64,000 bases of DNA from Priapulus caudatus (taxonomy: Eukaryota; Priapulida; Priapulimorpha; Priapulimorphida; Priapulidae): the NCBI RefSeq assembly GCF_000485595.1, contig NW_014577256.1:201671-265670 (forward strand). Reading direction: 5' to 3'. The first letter of the stretch is position 1. Every line of letters begins with the position of its first letter. Below, one piece after another: positions 22,501-34,663 of this stretch. Both the position numbers and the translations under genes were made by a program. Under the pieces are notes generated by a model, which was given only the letters and a program-made list of their open reading frames with translations, was not told the DNA's origin and did no database searches.

Positions 22501-23453
22501 CGATCCTCTGGCGGCTGAACAACAAGTCGGCGAAGGTGCGACAGCAGGCGGCCGACCTCATTTCGCGCATCGCCGTCGTCATGAAGACGTGCCAGGAGGA
22601 GAAGCTGATGGGGCATCTCGGCGTCGTGCTGTACGAGTACCTTGGTGAGGAGTACCCGGAGGTGCTCGGCAGCATCCTCGGCGCGCTCAAGGCCATCGTC
22701 AACGTGATCGGCATGACGAAGATGACGCCGCCGATCAAGGACCTGCTGCCGCGGCTGACGCCGATCCTCAAGAACCGGCACGAGAAGGTGCAGGAGAACT
22801 GCATCGACCTCGTTGGCCGCATCGCCGACCGCGGCGCCGAGTTTGTGTCGGCGCGCGAGTGGATGCGCATCTGCTTTGAGCTGCTCGAGCTGCTGAAGGC
22901 GCACAAGAAGGCGATCCGGCGCGCGACCGTGAACACGTTCGGCTACATCGCGAAGGCGATCGGGCCGCACGACGTGCTCGCGACGCTGCTCAACAACCTG
23001 AAGGTGCAGGAGCGGCAGAACCGCGTGTGCACGACGGTGGCGATCGCGATCGTCGCCGAGACGTGCTCGCCGTTTACCGTGCTGCCGGGCCTGATGAACG
23101 AGTACCGCGTGCCCGAGCTGAACGTGCAGAACGGCGTCCTGAAGTCGCTGTCGTTCCTCTTCGAGTACATCGGCGAGATGGGCAAGGACTACATCTACGC
23201 GGTGACGCCGCTGCTCGAGGACGCGCTCATGGACCGCGACCTCGTGCACCGGCAGACGGCGTGCGCCGCCATCAAGCACATGTCGCTCGGCGTGTACGGC
23301 TTTGGCTGCGAGGACGCGCTCGTGCACCTGCTCAACTACGTGTGGCCGAACATCTTCGAGACGTCGCCGCACGTCATCCAGGCAGTGATGGACGCGTGCG
23401 AGGGCCTGCGCGTCTCGCTCGGATGCAGCAAGATGCTGCAGTACGTGCTGCAG
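19596..23453 (+). CDS. SF3B1: SF3B1 coding exon 1 (1286 codons)
   Basis: One uninterrupted 3858-bp exon holding all but the last 52 residues. It ends LQYVLQ at donor CAG|gtaggt. Reading on past the donor adds 15 unrelated residues before a stop, so the intron is required. Confidence 0.97.
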
Positions 23454-24947
23454 GTAGGTGGTTGGCCGTCGTTAATCGAATTAATCAGTCGTTCGATGTA
23501 ACTAGTTGTGCGGTTCCTTCGTCTGGCAGCGGCCTTTTCGAATTGTCTGTTAATTTTAATTTAATTTAGTTTTTGCTTTCATTAGTTAGATTTTATTGAT
23601 GCGTGCTGCAGCTAGGTCGTGGTCTTTAATTTGTCATATGATTTTTAAATTTTTTATTATTTTTTTGCGGATTCACTCGTCTGGCAGTGGCCTCGTAGGG
23701 TTGTCTGTTTGATATAAATTCGATTGCAAGTTGAAAGGTTCTTTGATGAGAAGTGAGATTGGGTTTCAGAGAATCTGTAATGTAGGCATCTATGGTATCT
23801 ATGGTAATTATGGTATCAAGAGCATATAAAGAAGGAGAGTGTACAACGGTAAAATGCTGAAACAATGTTGCAGTATTAGTCGAATTAATAAACTCCCCGT
23901 TTTATTTTGACGATTCTTTGCAGTATTATTGATCAGCTGTCCTACCTTGTTCATATAAAACAAACCGCATGTCCCTACGATGCCCCTACGCTGAAATAAT
24001 GAGCGGTGGAAATCTGGTATTTTCGCCGAACACCGACTAGACATTAGACAGTAGTCTGGTCAGTACCCACTCTCGAAGTGTGGCCAGTGTGTTGCTTCCG
24101 GTCGCCGCTGTGTAGCGCTGACTCGATACGTTATTTCTACAGCGTTACTACATCCAGCCAAGATCCAGCGTAAGGGGCGGGTCATCACCATGGCTATAAA
24201 TAACAAGACGTTTTTGTGGAGTAATGGCTGCGTCAATGACTGGAAATGCGAGAAAAGATAGTAGAAGGAAAATTAATTTCATTGTCAATGAATGACGGAA
24301 ACACGCGAGGTTTCTCAAAGCTATCGCCAGAACGCGAGTCGGTCGCAGTACTGACTAATGTCTAGTCGGTGTTCGGCGAAAATACCAGATTTTTACCGTT
24401 CATTATCTCAGCGTAGGGGCATCGTAGGTCCATGCGGTTTGTTTTATATGAACAAGGTAGGACAGCTGATCAATAATACTGCAAAGAATCGTCAAAATAA
24501 AACGGGGAAAAAGTTTATTAATTCGACTAATACTGCAACATGGTTACAGCATTTTACCGTTGTACGCTCTCCTTCTTTATATGCTCTTGATGGTATCTAT
24601 TGGTATCGGTTGAGCCTTGAAGATTGGTATAGGTGCTTTTAGGAGTGGGATCCGTGGACATACTAAATAGAAATTTTAGGTTCGAATTTGATTGATGTGT
24701 ATTTGACTTAGCCCTGTCTCTTCGCAGGTTAATTTTATATTGGTAGAGGTGACATTTTTCATGCTTACTATTCTATCTCGTGTTGCAGGGGTTGTTCCAC
24801 CCGGCTCGAAAGGTACGAGATGTCTACTGGAAGATTTACAACACGCTGTACATAGGCGCACAAGACGCGATGGTCGCAGCATACCCGAGGATTCTGAATG
24901 ATGAGAAGAACACGTATATGCGCACTGAGTTAGACTACGTATTATGA
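19596..24947 (+). CDS. SF3B1: Splicing factor 3B subunit 1 (SF3b155)
   Basis: Core of the SF3b complex in the U2 snRNP, which clamps the branch-site helix in the nucleus. Exons 19596-23453 and 24789-24947 join in phase 0 ([16 protein letters not shown]) to 1338 residues; human has 1304. The N-terminus has [10 protein letters not shown] and [18 protein letters not shown]. Five U2AF-ligand motifs follow with tryptophans at 202, 221, 234, 292 and 339, among dense TP/ETPG phosphorylation motifs. A methionine-rich [10 protein letters not shown] stretch (about 345-390) is longer than in human. The HEAT-repeat superhelix fills about 520-1338 and is nearly human. The cancer hotspot K700 aligns with K734, in DEQQKVRT, by a constant offset of 34. 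ATG has a good context (gagcaATGG). The long exon is strikingly GC-rich in third positions against AT-rich flanks. Confidence 0.98.
23817..24589. mobile_element. 773-bp transposon with long inverted repeats in SF3B1 intron
   Basis: Arms of about 230 bp (23817-24048 and 24354-24589) are inverted copies with ends CAAGAGCATATAAAGAAGG. The flanks are exact ATGGTAT at 23810-23816 and 24590-24596. The arms contain matching short open frames on opposite strands, but no transposase is visible, so it is non-autonomous. It shares its end motif and duplication type with the small hairpins at 9060, 55060 and 56379. Confidence 0.8.
24789..24947 (+). CDS. SF3B1: SF3B1 last exon
   Basis: After ctcgtgttgcag. 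Encodes [20 protein letters not shown] through [14 protein letters not shown] at 24945-24947, matching the conserved C-terminus of the family. Confidence 0.97.
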   Translation, partial: GLFHPARKVRDVYWKIYNTLYIGAQDAMVAAYPRILNDEKNTYMRTELDYVL

Positions 24948-25570
24948 TCCTGGTAAGGGCGAGAGTCATTGCTGTGACGGACAACAGTTAAATCGTAGCG
25001 GAAAGTCTCTATCATCTAACATGACTATAGTGATTTTGTTAGAAAATTTGATAGGCAAGCAGAGCGCTTTGAGCGGCTAGCACAGTAGGGCTGTTTATTA
25101 GCATGCCATAGCATTTCAGCTGCTGCCTGTCTCTGATTATGATGAGATCGTAATCACAGCATGAGAGGCATCACCTCTATTATGCATGTAGCTGTACTAC
25201 ATGTCCATAATTAGAAGCCAGCCTAGAATTGTTCCTTGTTTACAATAACCGGACCCATAATTTTCATATATAGCGGTTAGATTTTTATATAACATGCTGC
25301 TTGCAATGTCTGTATATATAATATAATATAAGTGTGATACTTAACGGGTGAAACAAGTTAAAAGGCTTTCTCATTCTGTATGTTGTGAAAGCATGCTATT
25401 TGAGATGTCGCTTTTCTCACGAATATTTTGCATGGCTCTTGTCTTCATCCCCAGTGTCAAGGTTGTAAGCATGTGCGCATCAGTACCGCATTAAATTGTT
25501 AATTACATATTATACACTTACCTATAGTGTTCGCATTGCTAACTGTTAATCGGTAATTTAATGCTATTGT
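24948..25570. other. SF3B1 3' flank
   Basis: No further gene. I found no AATAAA before 25570; an ATTAAA at 25490-25495 is the only reasonable polyadenylation signal candidate, about 545 bases after the stop. Confidence 0.4.
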
Positions 25571-26483
25571 ATAAATAACAGGGTTAATTTTTACTCGACC
25601 GTGAAAGTTTGAAACGTACCGCTGACGTTTCGCCTCCTGCCAGGAGGCTTTCCTCAAAGCAAACTGAATATAATCAGTTTTGACCACCAGATGGAGTGGT
25701 TGTTAATAGCTTAGTCCACACGTGACTAAGCCTGTATTCCCCCTCGTCCCGGTTGATGTTTCGGGTCTTGCGGATCCAGATGGCCTCTTTAATCCAACGC
25801 CTGATTTTGATAGGCTCGCGATCGATGATCTTCGAATTCTCCCAATCGATGGTGTGATTGTCCTTCGCTACGTGGTCAGTGATCGCGGATTTGGTGATTT
25901 CGGTAGCCGACTGTTTTAGTTGGGCCCTTGTGAGCGATTTGGGTGCTACGGTGTCTACGTCTTTTTTGTGTTCTTTTAGGCGGGTTTAAAATTTTTGGCC
26001 GGTTTCTCCAATGTAACGTTTTCCACACATTGCACACGGTATCTTGTAGACAGTCCATAATGTTGTGCATATCTGTTCTGTCCTTAGGGTGTACCAACAG
26101 CCGTTTTAGAGTCTCAAACGGTCTCACTGTTGAAGCCACACCTGCATTTTTTAGGTAACGCTGAACTACATTCGTGATGCCTCTGACATAGGGTAGGACA
26201 ATCATCTCCTTCGGTTTCTCTGTGGAGGTTTTCATTTGGGATGTTGTTTTTTCCCGTGATGTGTTCATCTCCTTGGACACTTTTTCGAGTGTCCAATTGG
26301 GGTAGCCGCATTTTCCTAGTGCGTTCTTGATGTGGCGCGCTTCAGCTTCCCGGTCCTCACTCTCCGTTATGATCTTATCCCTATGATCAAGTAGCGTCCG
26401 TACCACTGACAGTTTGTGGTTGACTGTGTGGTGTGAGTTGAAGGTTAAGTAACTAGATAGTAAAAATTAACCCTTTTATTTAT
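25571..26483 (-). mobile_element. Penelope-like retroelement fragment, broken
   Basis: On the minus strand it encodes the end of a Penelope-type polyprotein: VLPYVRGITNVVQRYLKNAG and RPFETLKRLLVHPKDR, then a GIY-YIG endonu­clease part with CGKRYIGETG, SAITDHVAKDNHTIDWEN, KIIDREPIKIRRWIKEAIWI and NINRDEGEYRLSHVW. A frameshift near 26045 separates the two halves and a TAA follows YIGETGQKF, so the gene is dead. The reverse transcriptase is missing. AGGGTTAATTTTTACT occurs inverted at both limits (25580 and 26474), suggesting terminal repeats. It lies downstream of SF3B1, opposite strand. Confidence 0.85.
25606..25665 (-). ncRNA. Degenerate hammerhead-like motif at Penelope 3' end
   Basis: On the minus strand the order is AGTTTG, TTGAGGA, a GCCTCCTGGCAGGAGGC stem-loop, GAAAC, then CAAACT complementary to the first block. 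This is the layout of a hammerhead (stem I, CUGANGA core, stem II, GAAA). The core reads TTGAGGA instead of CTGANGA with extra bases, so self-cleavage is doubtful. Penelope-like elements are known to carry such ribozymes. Confidence 0.45.
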
Positions 26484-29269
26484 ATTAGTCTACCAACCGA
26501 ATGAACTTATTTAATAAATGCTATTGTACTTTAGTAAAGGCATTATTTTTTAAAGTTAGAGTAAAAAATGATTTATTTTTATTTTCAGGTTCACGGCAGG
26601 TGTCAAGTCCATTTTGTATTTCGATTTCTTTCTGTATTTGAGACAAGTCCGGTTGACTCCATCTATGTGAGGTTCACATACATCCATGCGGTGTCCTTTT
26701 ATTTTGAAACTTCCTAAAGAAGTGAGTACATGCAGCTGGTAATGTGAACGGAAAGAGTGACCAGCTGTCTTTCTTGTATAGTGAGTGAATGCTATAATCA
26801 CATGTATGATCTATGGTGTAGAGTTAGTAATAATATTTTTCTGTATCGTATTGGCCACAAATGCTTAGCAAAACTTCTGTTTTTGATTTTTGTGTAAAGT
26901 GTGTGAACATTTTCATTCTACTAGTGTTTGGCTGTAAAAATATATTACGTTTCCTTAAGTGTATTCAACCTGTAGCTGGATCTGTATCTGTATACAATGA
27001 TGTGTTTACCTTTTTACAGTCATTATTTGTTCACATTATATCTGGCTGTATTATATGCGCATTATTATGCAGTGGTACCCGCTTTATCAGGACAAGCTTC
27101 AAACCATGGAAATTTCCGGATTAAGCAATGATCGTGATTAACTGGTGAAGACATTTCCAGTCAGACATGCATGTCTACTTGTATTGTACCTTATGCAATC
27201 TTTTACATACAACATGCACACACTGTACAATATACATAAGTTTAGCTCTAAGATGTTATGTGAGCTTATTATATTCAGATTATGCTAAAAACTCGACAAT
27301 TGTCTATTTGTTTTTGAGTTTAGAATCGTTTTAAAACATTTACTGAAGAAAGAAGGAAGTTCCTCCTGAAAATATTCTATTTAACCGAGGTTCTGTGTCT
27401 GTTATCTGATTAAAATAACGTACGTCAGGACTGTTTTTTAGAGACCTTTGTTGTTTAAACGACATGCCCGTGTATCCGAGCGCCAATAAAGCGGAGACCA
27501 CTGTAACTGTAAGTTTGCTGTCACAAGCATTTACACTGATCGTTGGTCAATTTAGTGGAAATGAGCAAGCCTGCAATTACAAATCACCGAAAGACGTTGC
27601 CTTTTCCAAGGCTTCTATCGAACTGGCTTGTGGTTGTATAGTTAGAGAATATAGAAACATGCATTGTAGGCTGTTGTACCATAAATAATAGTGGACAATG
27701 TGGTGTGCCGATAACGAATTTGCAAAATAGCCTAGGAACTATAAGTTTATCATAAATCTTTAATAAGGTTTGCCTTCTATAGATGGGTTGACACATTTAC
27801 TTCAGTATAATGAGTCGAAAAGTGTGTTAAGGGCTGCAGTTTACTTTTAACATGCATCTACTTCACGTGACTCTGGCGTTGTCATTTCGTATTCTTATGA
27901 AAATCCTTTAATCTGGTATGACGTGGATATATTCAGCATTTCTTTATACTATATTATATCTCATGTTATTGCCATATTCATACATTAACTACTACAGCTG
28001 CTGCTGCTGTTGCTGGTGGTATGTCTACTCAATAATTAGTTCATATTGGTGTGTCGATAGCGTTTCTAGTTGATATCGAGTAATTCACACGTTGTCCTTT
28101 CATTTCGTTGGTAAATCTAGTATAACTCATTATTATCAATAAAATTCCTGTCCTGTTTTGATATCAAATATTCTTCTAGAATACAGGCACAGTTTCTGGA
28201 GCGACGGCCATCGCGGTGGTAATTGATCAGTATGCCTGCGTGGGAATATACTCTGTGTTTGTGATAAGCAAAATGTACAGTGTACGTAAGCACGATGGGG
28301 GGGGGGGCGTGAAATTATATCCATTATATTATTTTAACCGCCACTACAGATATATGCTATCACATTCGTGCGATCCTCGGATTCTGTAAAACTACAGGTA
28401 AATGTTAGTAACTATACGCGCAGGAAAGACTTCAGATGGTTTTACATGTTGAATCTATGATCGAAAATATTGATCTATAACGGATCATTTGATTTGTAGT
28501 GCATGTATTAAATAAAAATTGGTAACGATTCATAATGTTTTCTTCTTTTCAATTGGTAATCGTGATTTTTTATGAAAAAAATGTACGACGTTAGGGGCAG
28601 TTCCCAGCCACATTTTTACATTATGTGGTGAAAAGATAGGCATGAAGACAGCCTGGATATCTAGAGGAAAATCATCGTAGTTTTTTCTTCGATATATATG
28701 GACCTCAATGTTGTTGTCGATATCTGTATTACTTAATATAAACGTACTCAAACGCACGCACGCACGCCCGCAGACGCGTGCGCGTATCACAGGTGTACAC
28801 GTGCACAAATATTGTAGGCGATAGTATCAAGAATCAAATTTTTTTTTAGATATTCACCAAAATTGGAACTGGTGTGTGGTTAGTCTATTTGCCGAACTTT
28901 CTAAGAATACCTTCATGTCCGCACATATAATAAATTTTTATACAGGATTAGCGAATTACAGAACTTTCTTCTCACATTAAAAAGCACTAGAACCGGCAGC
29001 CTATAGATACAGTTTATTATAGTTTTCATGGTATAACCCCCTCCCTCTGGGTCGATGATTTGTCACTTGGAGAAAATTTTTGGCTCCCGGGGTGGGGGGC
29101 ACTCGCCTCGGAACTGGGTAGGTGGGTGCCTCCGGGACCTTAAAAACCTGACTGTCGCAAACCGCTTTATGCCCTAAAATAGACCCTGTCCCAATATACT
29201 GCACTAAAAAGTATACCCTGTTGCAATATTGCACATTTCGGTTATGTCCTGTCCTGTCAATACAGCAGA

Positions 29270-29430
29270 TGTGGTCCAATATTGGCCTAATATTGTTTTG
29301 CCGATATTGGACCAATATCTGCCTATATTGAACCAATATCTGCCTATATATATTGGTCCAATATTGGCCTGGTGATGTTGGCCCAATATTGTTTTGCCAA
29401 GATTGGTCCAATATCAGCTTGATGGGTGTG
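29270..29430. repeat. ATATTGG-containing tandem repeats
   Basis: Repeated, diverged units built from CCAATATTGGCC, TGCCTATATTG and AATATTGTTTTGCC. The motif CCAATATTGG is itself palindromic. Confidence 0.75.
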
Positions 29431-29447
29431 TATCTAGATAACCCGGT

Positions 29448-29515
29448 GCCGATAATGATGTTCGGAAAATATACCCTGTGCCAATAATGATGTTCGGAAA
29501 ATATACCCTGTCCAG
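29448..29515. repeat. 33-bp tandem duplication
   Basis: Two nearly identical units containing ATAATGATGTTCGGAAAATA followed by TACCCTGT. Confidence 0.9.
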
Positions 29516-29963
29516 TGGCACGTCCCCAGTACCTTTAACAATGGGAGTGCCCCCCCCCCCGGGGGTTTGACTACAATGGAGGAAAATCACTGGTTGGCAT
29601 CACGCGACATAGTAACCTATTTTTTCACCTATAGATTTTAGGAGACATTTTCTATTGACAAGACTTATCGTAGATGGTACAGCGACACTGCTCTCATCAT
29701 CATCATCATCATCATCAAGGTGCCATATCCATCCGGACGTTGGCTACCACAGATCGCCACTGTGTTCTATCGTTCGTCATCTGTAAGAGACCGGCAGCAG
29801 TATGTCCCCCTCCAACACTCCTCACCAGACTGTTAACAGAGGGAGTCTACTTACTATGGTCTAACTACTAAGTAACCAATAAACTCGGTGTTCGACAGGA
29901 TTGCCGTGTGCGAGTCTTGAGTTCATTTCACGAGCTGCTACAGCGTTAAGACCCCTGCCCTTC

Positions 29964-30062
29964 ATTACATGAAGAATTACATCATTCCATGATATCATTC
30001 ATTAGATTACATGAAGAATTACATCATTCCATGATATCATTCATTAGATTACATGAAGAATA
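29964..30062. repeat. 42-bp tandem repeat, 2.4 copies
   Basis: Two identical 42-base units (29964-30005, 30006-30047), each starting ATTACATGAAGAATTACATC, and a partial third. Confidence 0.95.
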
Positions 30063-30795
30063 TCACCCTATGTGAAATAAAAAGCGCTAGACGCCGTTCT
30101 CCTAAATTTTAGGAGTGTGAGACTCCCATTTATTACCAGTAGCCAACACAATACTACATGATACTACAGCTAGCATAACACATTAATACAATTTCACACA
30201 CGGCAGGGAGGGCTTGCAGACTATGCCAACCCTGCTGGCATTTGAAAGTTAAGAGTATCTGCGTTCTCAGGTAAAAACAAAGCACACGAACACTGGAAGA
30301 GAAGAAAAACCAAATCTTAAATGCATTGGGCTCTTAATGAACTACTACACATGAGGGGCCAATTAAGTATCAATATTCTCAGTTGGTCGACGGAAAATAC
30401 TGGAACAAACATACTACACAATACACTCAGTTGTTATAATTATACGCAGCTCCACATATATAGAATTTCGCCTTCAGGTGGCGGCAGCTTGGGCACCGGT
30501 CTAGTGCGGGTACAGGGGGTGATTGCGTAAGCTATTCTCAATTTAAAAACGGCGCATAATTTAAAAACGATCACAATTTATACACGGCGTGTACGTATGT
30601 TATCACAATGAGTGTTCAACCATATGTTAATAAACACTCATTAATGCAAATTTCATTATCATACCATGATTATAATGCAATACAATAATCATCCCGTTAA
30701 GTCTGGTTGAACGCACCCTGTACCAAGCACACACACACGCGGCAACAGATTGAAACCTTTACAACGCTGTTACAAGCTGAAAGAGATACATTTAC

Positions 30796-32093
30796 CCGTT
30801 ACATAAAATATACATTCTACACCAGATGCACCTAAAAGGATCATTATCACAAATTTGAGACCAATTACCATACAATTAATAAAAAGGATAAATATCACAA
30901 AGTCTGAGGCCATGGTAAACCAGAGATATGCATGCATTGTGGTTATTCCGAGCGCAAAAGCACGCCCTTCATGTGTTAGTCCACAAAAGTCCTGTTGCTG
31001 AGTGCTCACACCTGATCATGACGGAACGGATGTAAATGAAACGCTAACAATCTGGCTTACAACCGCAATATGTGGAGCAAAAAGACTTGGCTACTTTCAC
31101 ACACCCAGCGCAATTCCTTCCGTTACATCTGTATAGGCAGTCTGCAAATGGTAGATTGTCATAATGTTATGAACTGAATGGTATATAACTGCCGACTGCT
31201 GGTCGCTTGCTCTTCAATCTCCAGTGGCCGTGCACATACACTCACACCTTGCACATACTGCGATAACCTATTTATTACTAAAGGGTGGTTGTGGGTAGGC
31301 GGGTGGGCGTGAGTGGACCCCCATTACGCGCACGCACACATACGCGCAACCAGCTACAAGACGCTTGCCGTCTGCGTCCTCTATGCTGGGCGCTCCATCC
31401 TTATTCTATATTATCCAGCACTTTACACGCACATACAACACATATACATACGATCAATAACACCTCATTTTGTCGACACTAAGAAGGCTCGTCTGACTTT
31501 TCATTTAAGTGCAAGAGAGAATGGCTGCAATATGTCACCGTTTGCCCAATGAACTTGTAATTTAACAATACTCTCGCGTGCCTTCCCAGTGAACAACCAA
31601 CTTGAGTTAGTAACAAATAAACAAATAAAATTTAATAGCAAAGAGACAGGTATTATATTATTATTTGGCATTCGTTGACCTTCACTAGCAGTGTTAATTA
31701 TGTGAGTTGAAATTTTTCACATGCGATACGGTTGCATTAGCACCTAAAGGTCACTTGAAGTAGTTACTCTGACTTCGTCTTCTTCTTCGACTCCTGCTCG
31801 CTCTCGGTTTCTCTCTGCACCAAATCCACTTATATGTTCTTGCCTGTCTGCAGGACTATCGTATAGAAAAGGCATATATGTACTTTCCACACTAAGATAC
31901 AAAGGCAAGTTTCATTGGGAGTAGGTATAAGAGATCCTTTTGGCTTCACTTAACAAAATACGTGATCAGGTTGCTATGTCCCGATGGGTGACTAATAAAA
32001 TGGATACAATAATCGATAACGATATTAACAGGAAAAGCTCACCCATTCTGTCTCTTTCTCATACACGGGGGTGACGGCTGCTTCAGCTGCCAT
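30796..32093 (-). CDS. Tentative small membrane-protein gene
   Basis: Weakly supported, product not recognised. Three candidate exons join in phase. 32065-32093 has ATG reading MAAEAAVTP to donor gtatga (a longer form to gtgagc at 32043 is out of phase with the next exon). 31768-31891, after gtatcttag, reads STYMPFLYDSPADRQEHISG and an acidic EEEDEVR to donor gtaact; ignoring that donor it runs to TAG at 31744. 30796-30991, after tcagcaacag, reads DFCGLTHEGRAFALGITTMH then two hydrophobic segments (for example SDFVIFILFINCMVIGL). The third exon faintly resembles a choline-transporter-like helix pattern, which I do not trust. The 3' end is not found. Confidence 0.3.
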
Positions 32094-33160
32094 ACGCACC
32101 ACATGCGTGCGTGAACACATACTGACAAGTTTACAAGTTATGCTACACCTACAGCAAACACGTAATGACGAACTACATTATCGAAACGAAAGGAACAAAC
32201 CTGCTTGCACATATTTTGACGCTAGTCGTGGTATTTTTTGTCACAATCCAACAACAATGGCCTAGAAAACTGCCACACTTACACACTATATGCTTTCTGT
32301 TTACAACAAAGCCAACTGTGAGAAGCAGTGTTGTGGTTTATCACATTAGTCATTAAAGATTGAGGTACAGGCATTATACCATAATTCCCATCACCGACAA
32401 TATTAAAACACATACTTTTTAATGTTATACGTACGTACCATCAACCTAATCTTGGATCTAGAGACCCATAAGACACTACCTCATACACTTGGCTGGACAT
32501 GCGGCAACCCAGGTTTATAGAATGACAATACATTACCCTTTCTTAGCCTTGGTTGCCCAGCTGCAACGTCTAGTCACCATTTGGCATGATATATAGTTTT
32601 CTGCACAGTTTTACTGTGATGATGCCAGCAATCTACATACCACTATAGTACCACATAAATCACTAGCAAATGTCATAGTTAACTGACTGCGCAACGTTTG
32701 CAACAACAAAATCTGAAAACCACTTCTTAGCATATTTTTTTTCTAGTATTTTTTTAAATACAATTTTTTTAAAGCACAGTTATGGTTCCCATATGTAAAT
32801 GTCACAAGTATCTCACAAATTAAGGAATGACTACATAAAACACTTCGACCTAAAGGCCAGAGCAAAGTACAATTTGTCAAAGACAATGACCTTAAGATTG
32901 CAAACACAGTCAAAACGAGAAACTTATGTCTCCGATTATTCAACATACAGTGAGTCATGCAGTGCTTGCACCCCCTGGAGCTGCACTTCCCAACCCAGGC
33001 AGGGGCCCAACCCCTCCACGAATGCACCATGCAGCAATTCTACTCCTGGGTCTGGCGACGATGACAAACCACTTTAATTTTTAATTTTTTTTCCCGTTTT
33101 TTATATTTTTTATATTTAATGTCTTTTATCTTTCGATTTCTTATTATTTTTTACTGTTTT

Positions 33161-33356
33161 GGATGGCATGGGATGGCATGGGATGGCATGGGATGGGATG
33201 GGATGGCATGGTATGGCATGGGATGCGGTGCGATGGGATGCGGTGCGATGGCATGGCATGGCATGGGATGCGGAGCGATGGGATGCGGTGCGATGGGATG
33301 CGGTGCGATGGGATGCGGTGCGATGGGATGCGGTGCGATGAGATGGAATGGCATGG
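33161..33356. repeat. GGATGGCATG / GGATGCGGTGCGATG satellite-like tandem repeat
   Basis: About 195 bp of short units built on ATGG and ATGCGGTGCG, running into the assembly gap. Long open frames on both strands here are repeat artefacts. Confidence 0.95.
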
Positions 33357-33372
33357 NNNNNNNNNNNNNNNN
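33357..33372. other. Assembly gap (16 N)
   Basis: Run of unresolved bases at the edge of the ATGG-type tandem repeat. The true repeat length is therefore unknown. Confidence 1.
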
Positions 33373-34663
33373 TATTTTTTATATTTACAATTATATAGAT
33401 ATATATATATGTTGAGACAATCAATATCACTGTATTCTATCATTATCAGCCCTGTTATGTGCATGGAGATCGTTACCCTCCCGCCACGGAAGGACTGTTT
33501 CAATCAATGTTTGGCAATGTGTAGTATTCGGTGTCAACACAAAGGACATTTCGACAACGACAAAAGCTACTTTTTTCTTCTTTTTTTTTCTCTTGAACTA
33601 GGAAGACTTTTAGAAGCTGTGGAAATGCCTTTTCACATATATATATATATACTAAGATACATGAATACAGGAATAAAACACACCCTTGAGTAAGCACATA
33701 TGCAAGGGGCGGCGATATTAGCAGCCGCAGCACTCGCAGAAAGGAGGGGGTGGGGGAGGGGTAAAATAACTTCAACAGAAAGGCAACTTGCAGCAAAGTA
33801 ACAGCTCCGTTATGTGGAATAATAATAATACACACGAACGCACCATTTCCGAGCATAATCCTAACAAACTACTGATATAGAAACATTGAGCAGTAAGTAT
33901 TAAGTAAAGTTGTATCATTTTGATATCACCTCCTATTAAGTGATGTAACAAACATATATGCATGATGACCACAACAATTTCTTAAAGCTATCATCTCACC
34001 ATCCCAATACAACCATGCTTTCTCGTTTCCGTATGGAAGATTTTTGCACATTTTGGAGGAAGAGGTTGAGGTTTCCATACAAAAACCAGTAAGCCCACAA
34101 AATACTGGTAAAAGAACCCAAAACAAGTGACACAATATTATGGCAGTACTAGGCACGGGACTAATCTAGCATGATGACTTGGTTTCAACAAATGCAAAAT
34201 AACTATTGCCTAAAAGCTCATTAATCACTTTTTTTTACTTTTTTTTTTACTTCGTCTTAAATACATGACAATGAGAAGTTTACTCATTGGATACCCAAGT
34301 ACCAAAAACCTGGTACAAATTTTTATCACAGCACAAGTGTTATAATATATATGTTTGGCAACTGCATGCAACACTTGCCATCAGACATGTAATGGTTTAT
34401 AGATTCTCTTATTATAACAATAGATGCAGGCTTTCAATCACACTGCACTGCATTTGCAAATATACTCGACCATAAAGATAGACATAAGGGATGCAGGTAG
34501 ACATAGGAAATCAGTAATAACTCCCACACAGATCCTGACATGTGAAGGATATGTGACAAAAGTGGCCACTGCCTTGAACGGCAGACTAGAAGCTCACAGG
34601 TGGAGGTCAAACGTGTGGGGGGAGGAGAAGAAAGAGGAGGGAGAAGTAGGTAGTCGTGTGTGT

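Larger units (their letters stand above)
26484..30795. other. Gene-free stretch with simple and tandem repeats
   Basis: AT-rich DNA with no exon that I can support. It contains an ACGC microsatellite (about 28750), ATATTGG-rich repeats (29270-29430), a 33-bp duplication, a CAT run (29694-29717) and a 42-bp tandem repeat (29964-30062). Open frames of 60-95 codons look like chance. Confidence 0.55.

Noticed and set aside
21318-23372. 684-codon open frame on the minus strand opposite SF3B1
   Set aside because: Mirror of a strongly GC-biased coding exon: third-position G/C removes stops on the opposite strand. Its composition (R, H, L, V, D) is not protein-like.
26861-27124. 87-codon hydrophobic plus-strand frame
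   Set aside because: AT-rich DNA yields F/I/L/V-rich chance frames; no splice sites or motif support it.
29676-29945. Solo LTR between two TACAGCG repeats, with AATAAA near the right end
   Set aside because: No TG...CA ends agree with the repeats and no second copy is visible; the 7-base match can be chance.
32799-33077. 92-codon plus-strand frame with a serine/cysteine-rich end
   Set aside because: No splice partner or family; it runs into low-complexity DNA beside the assembly gap.
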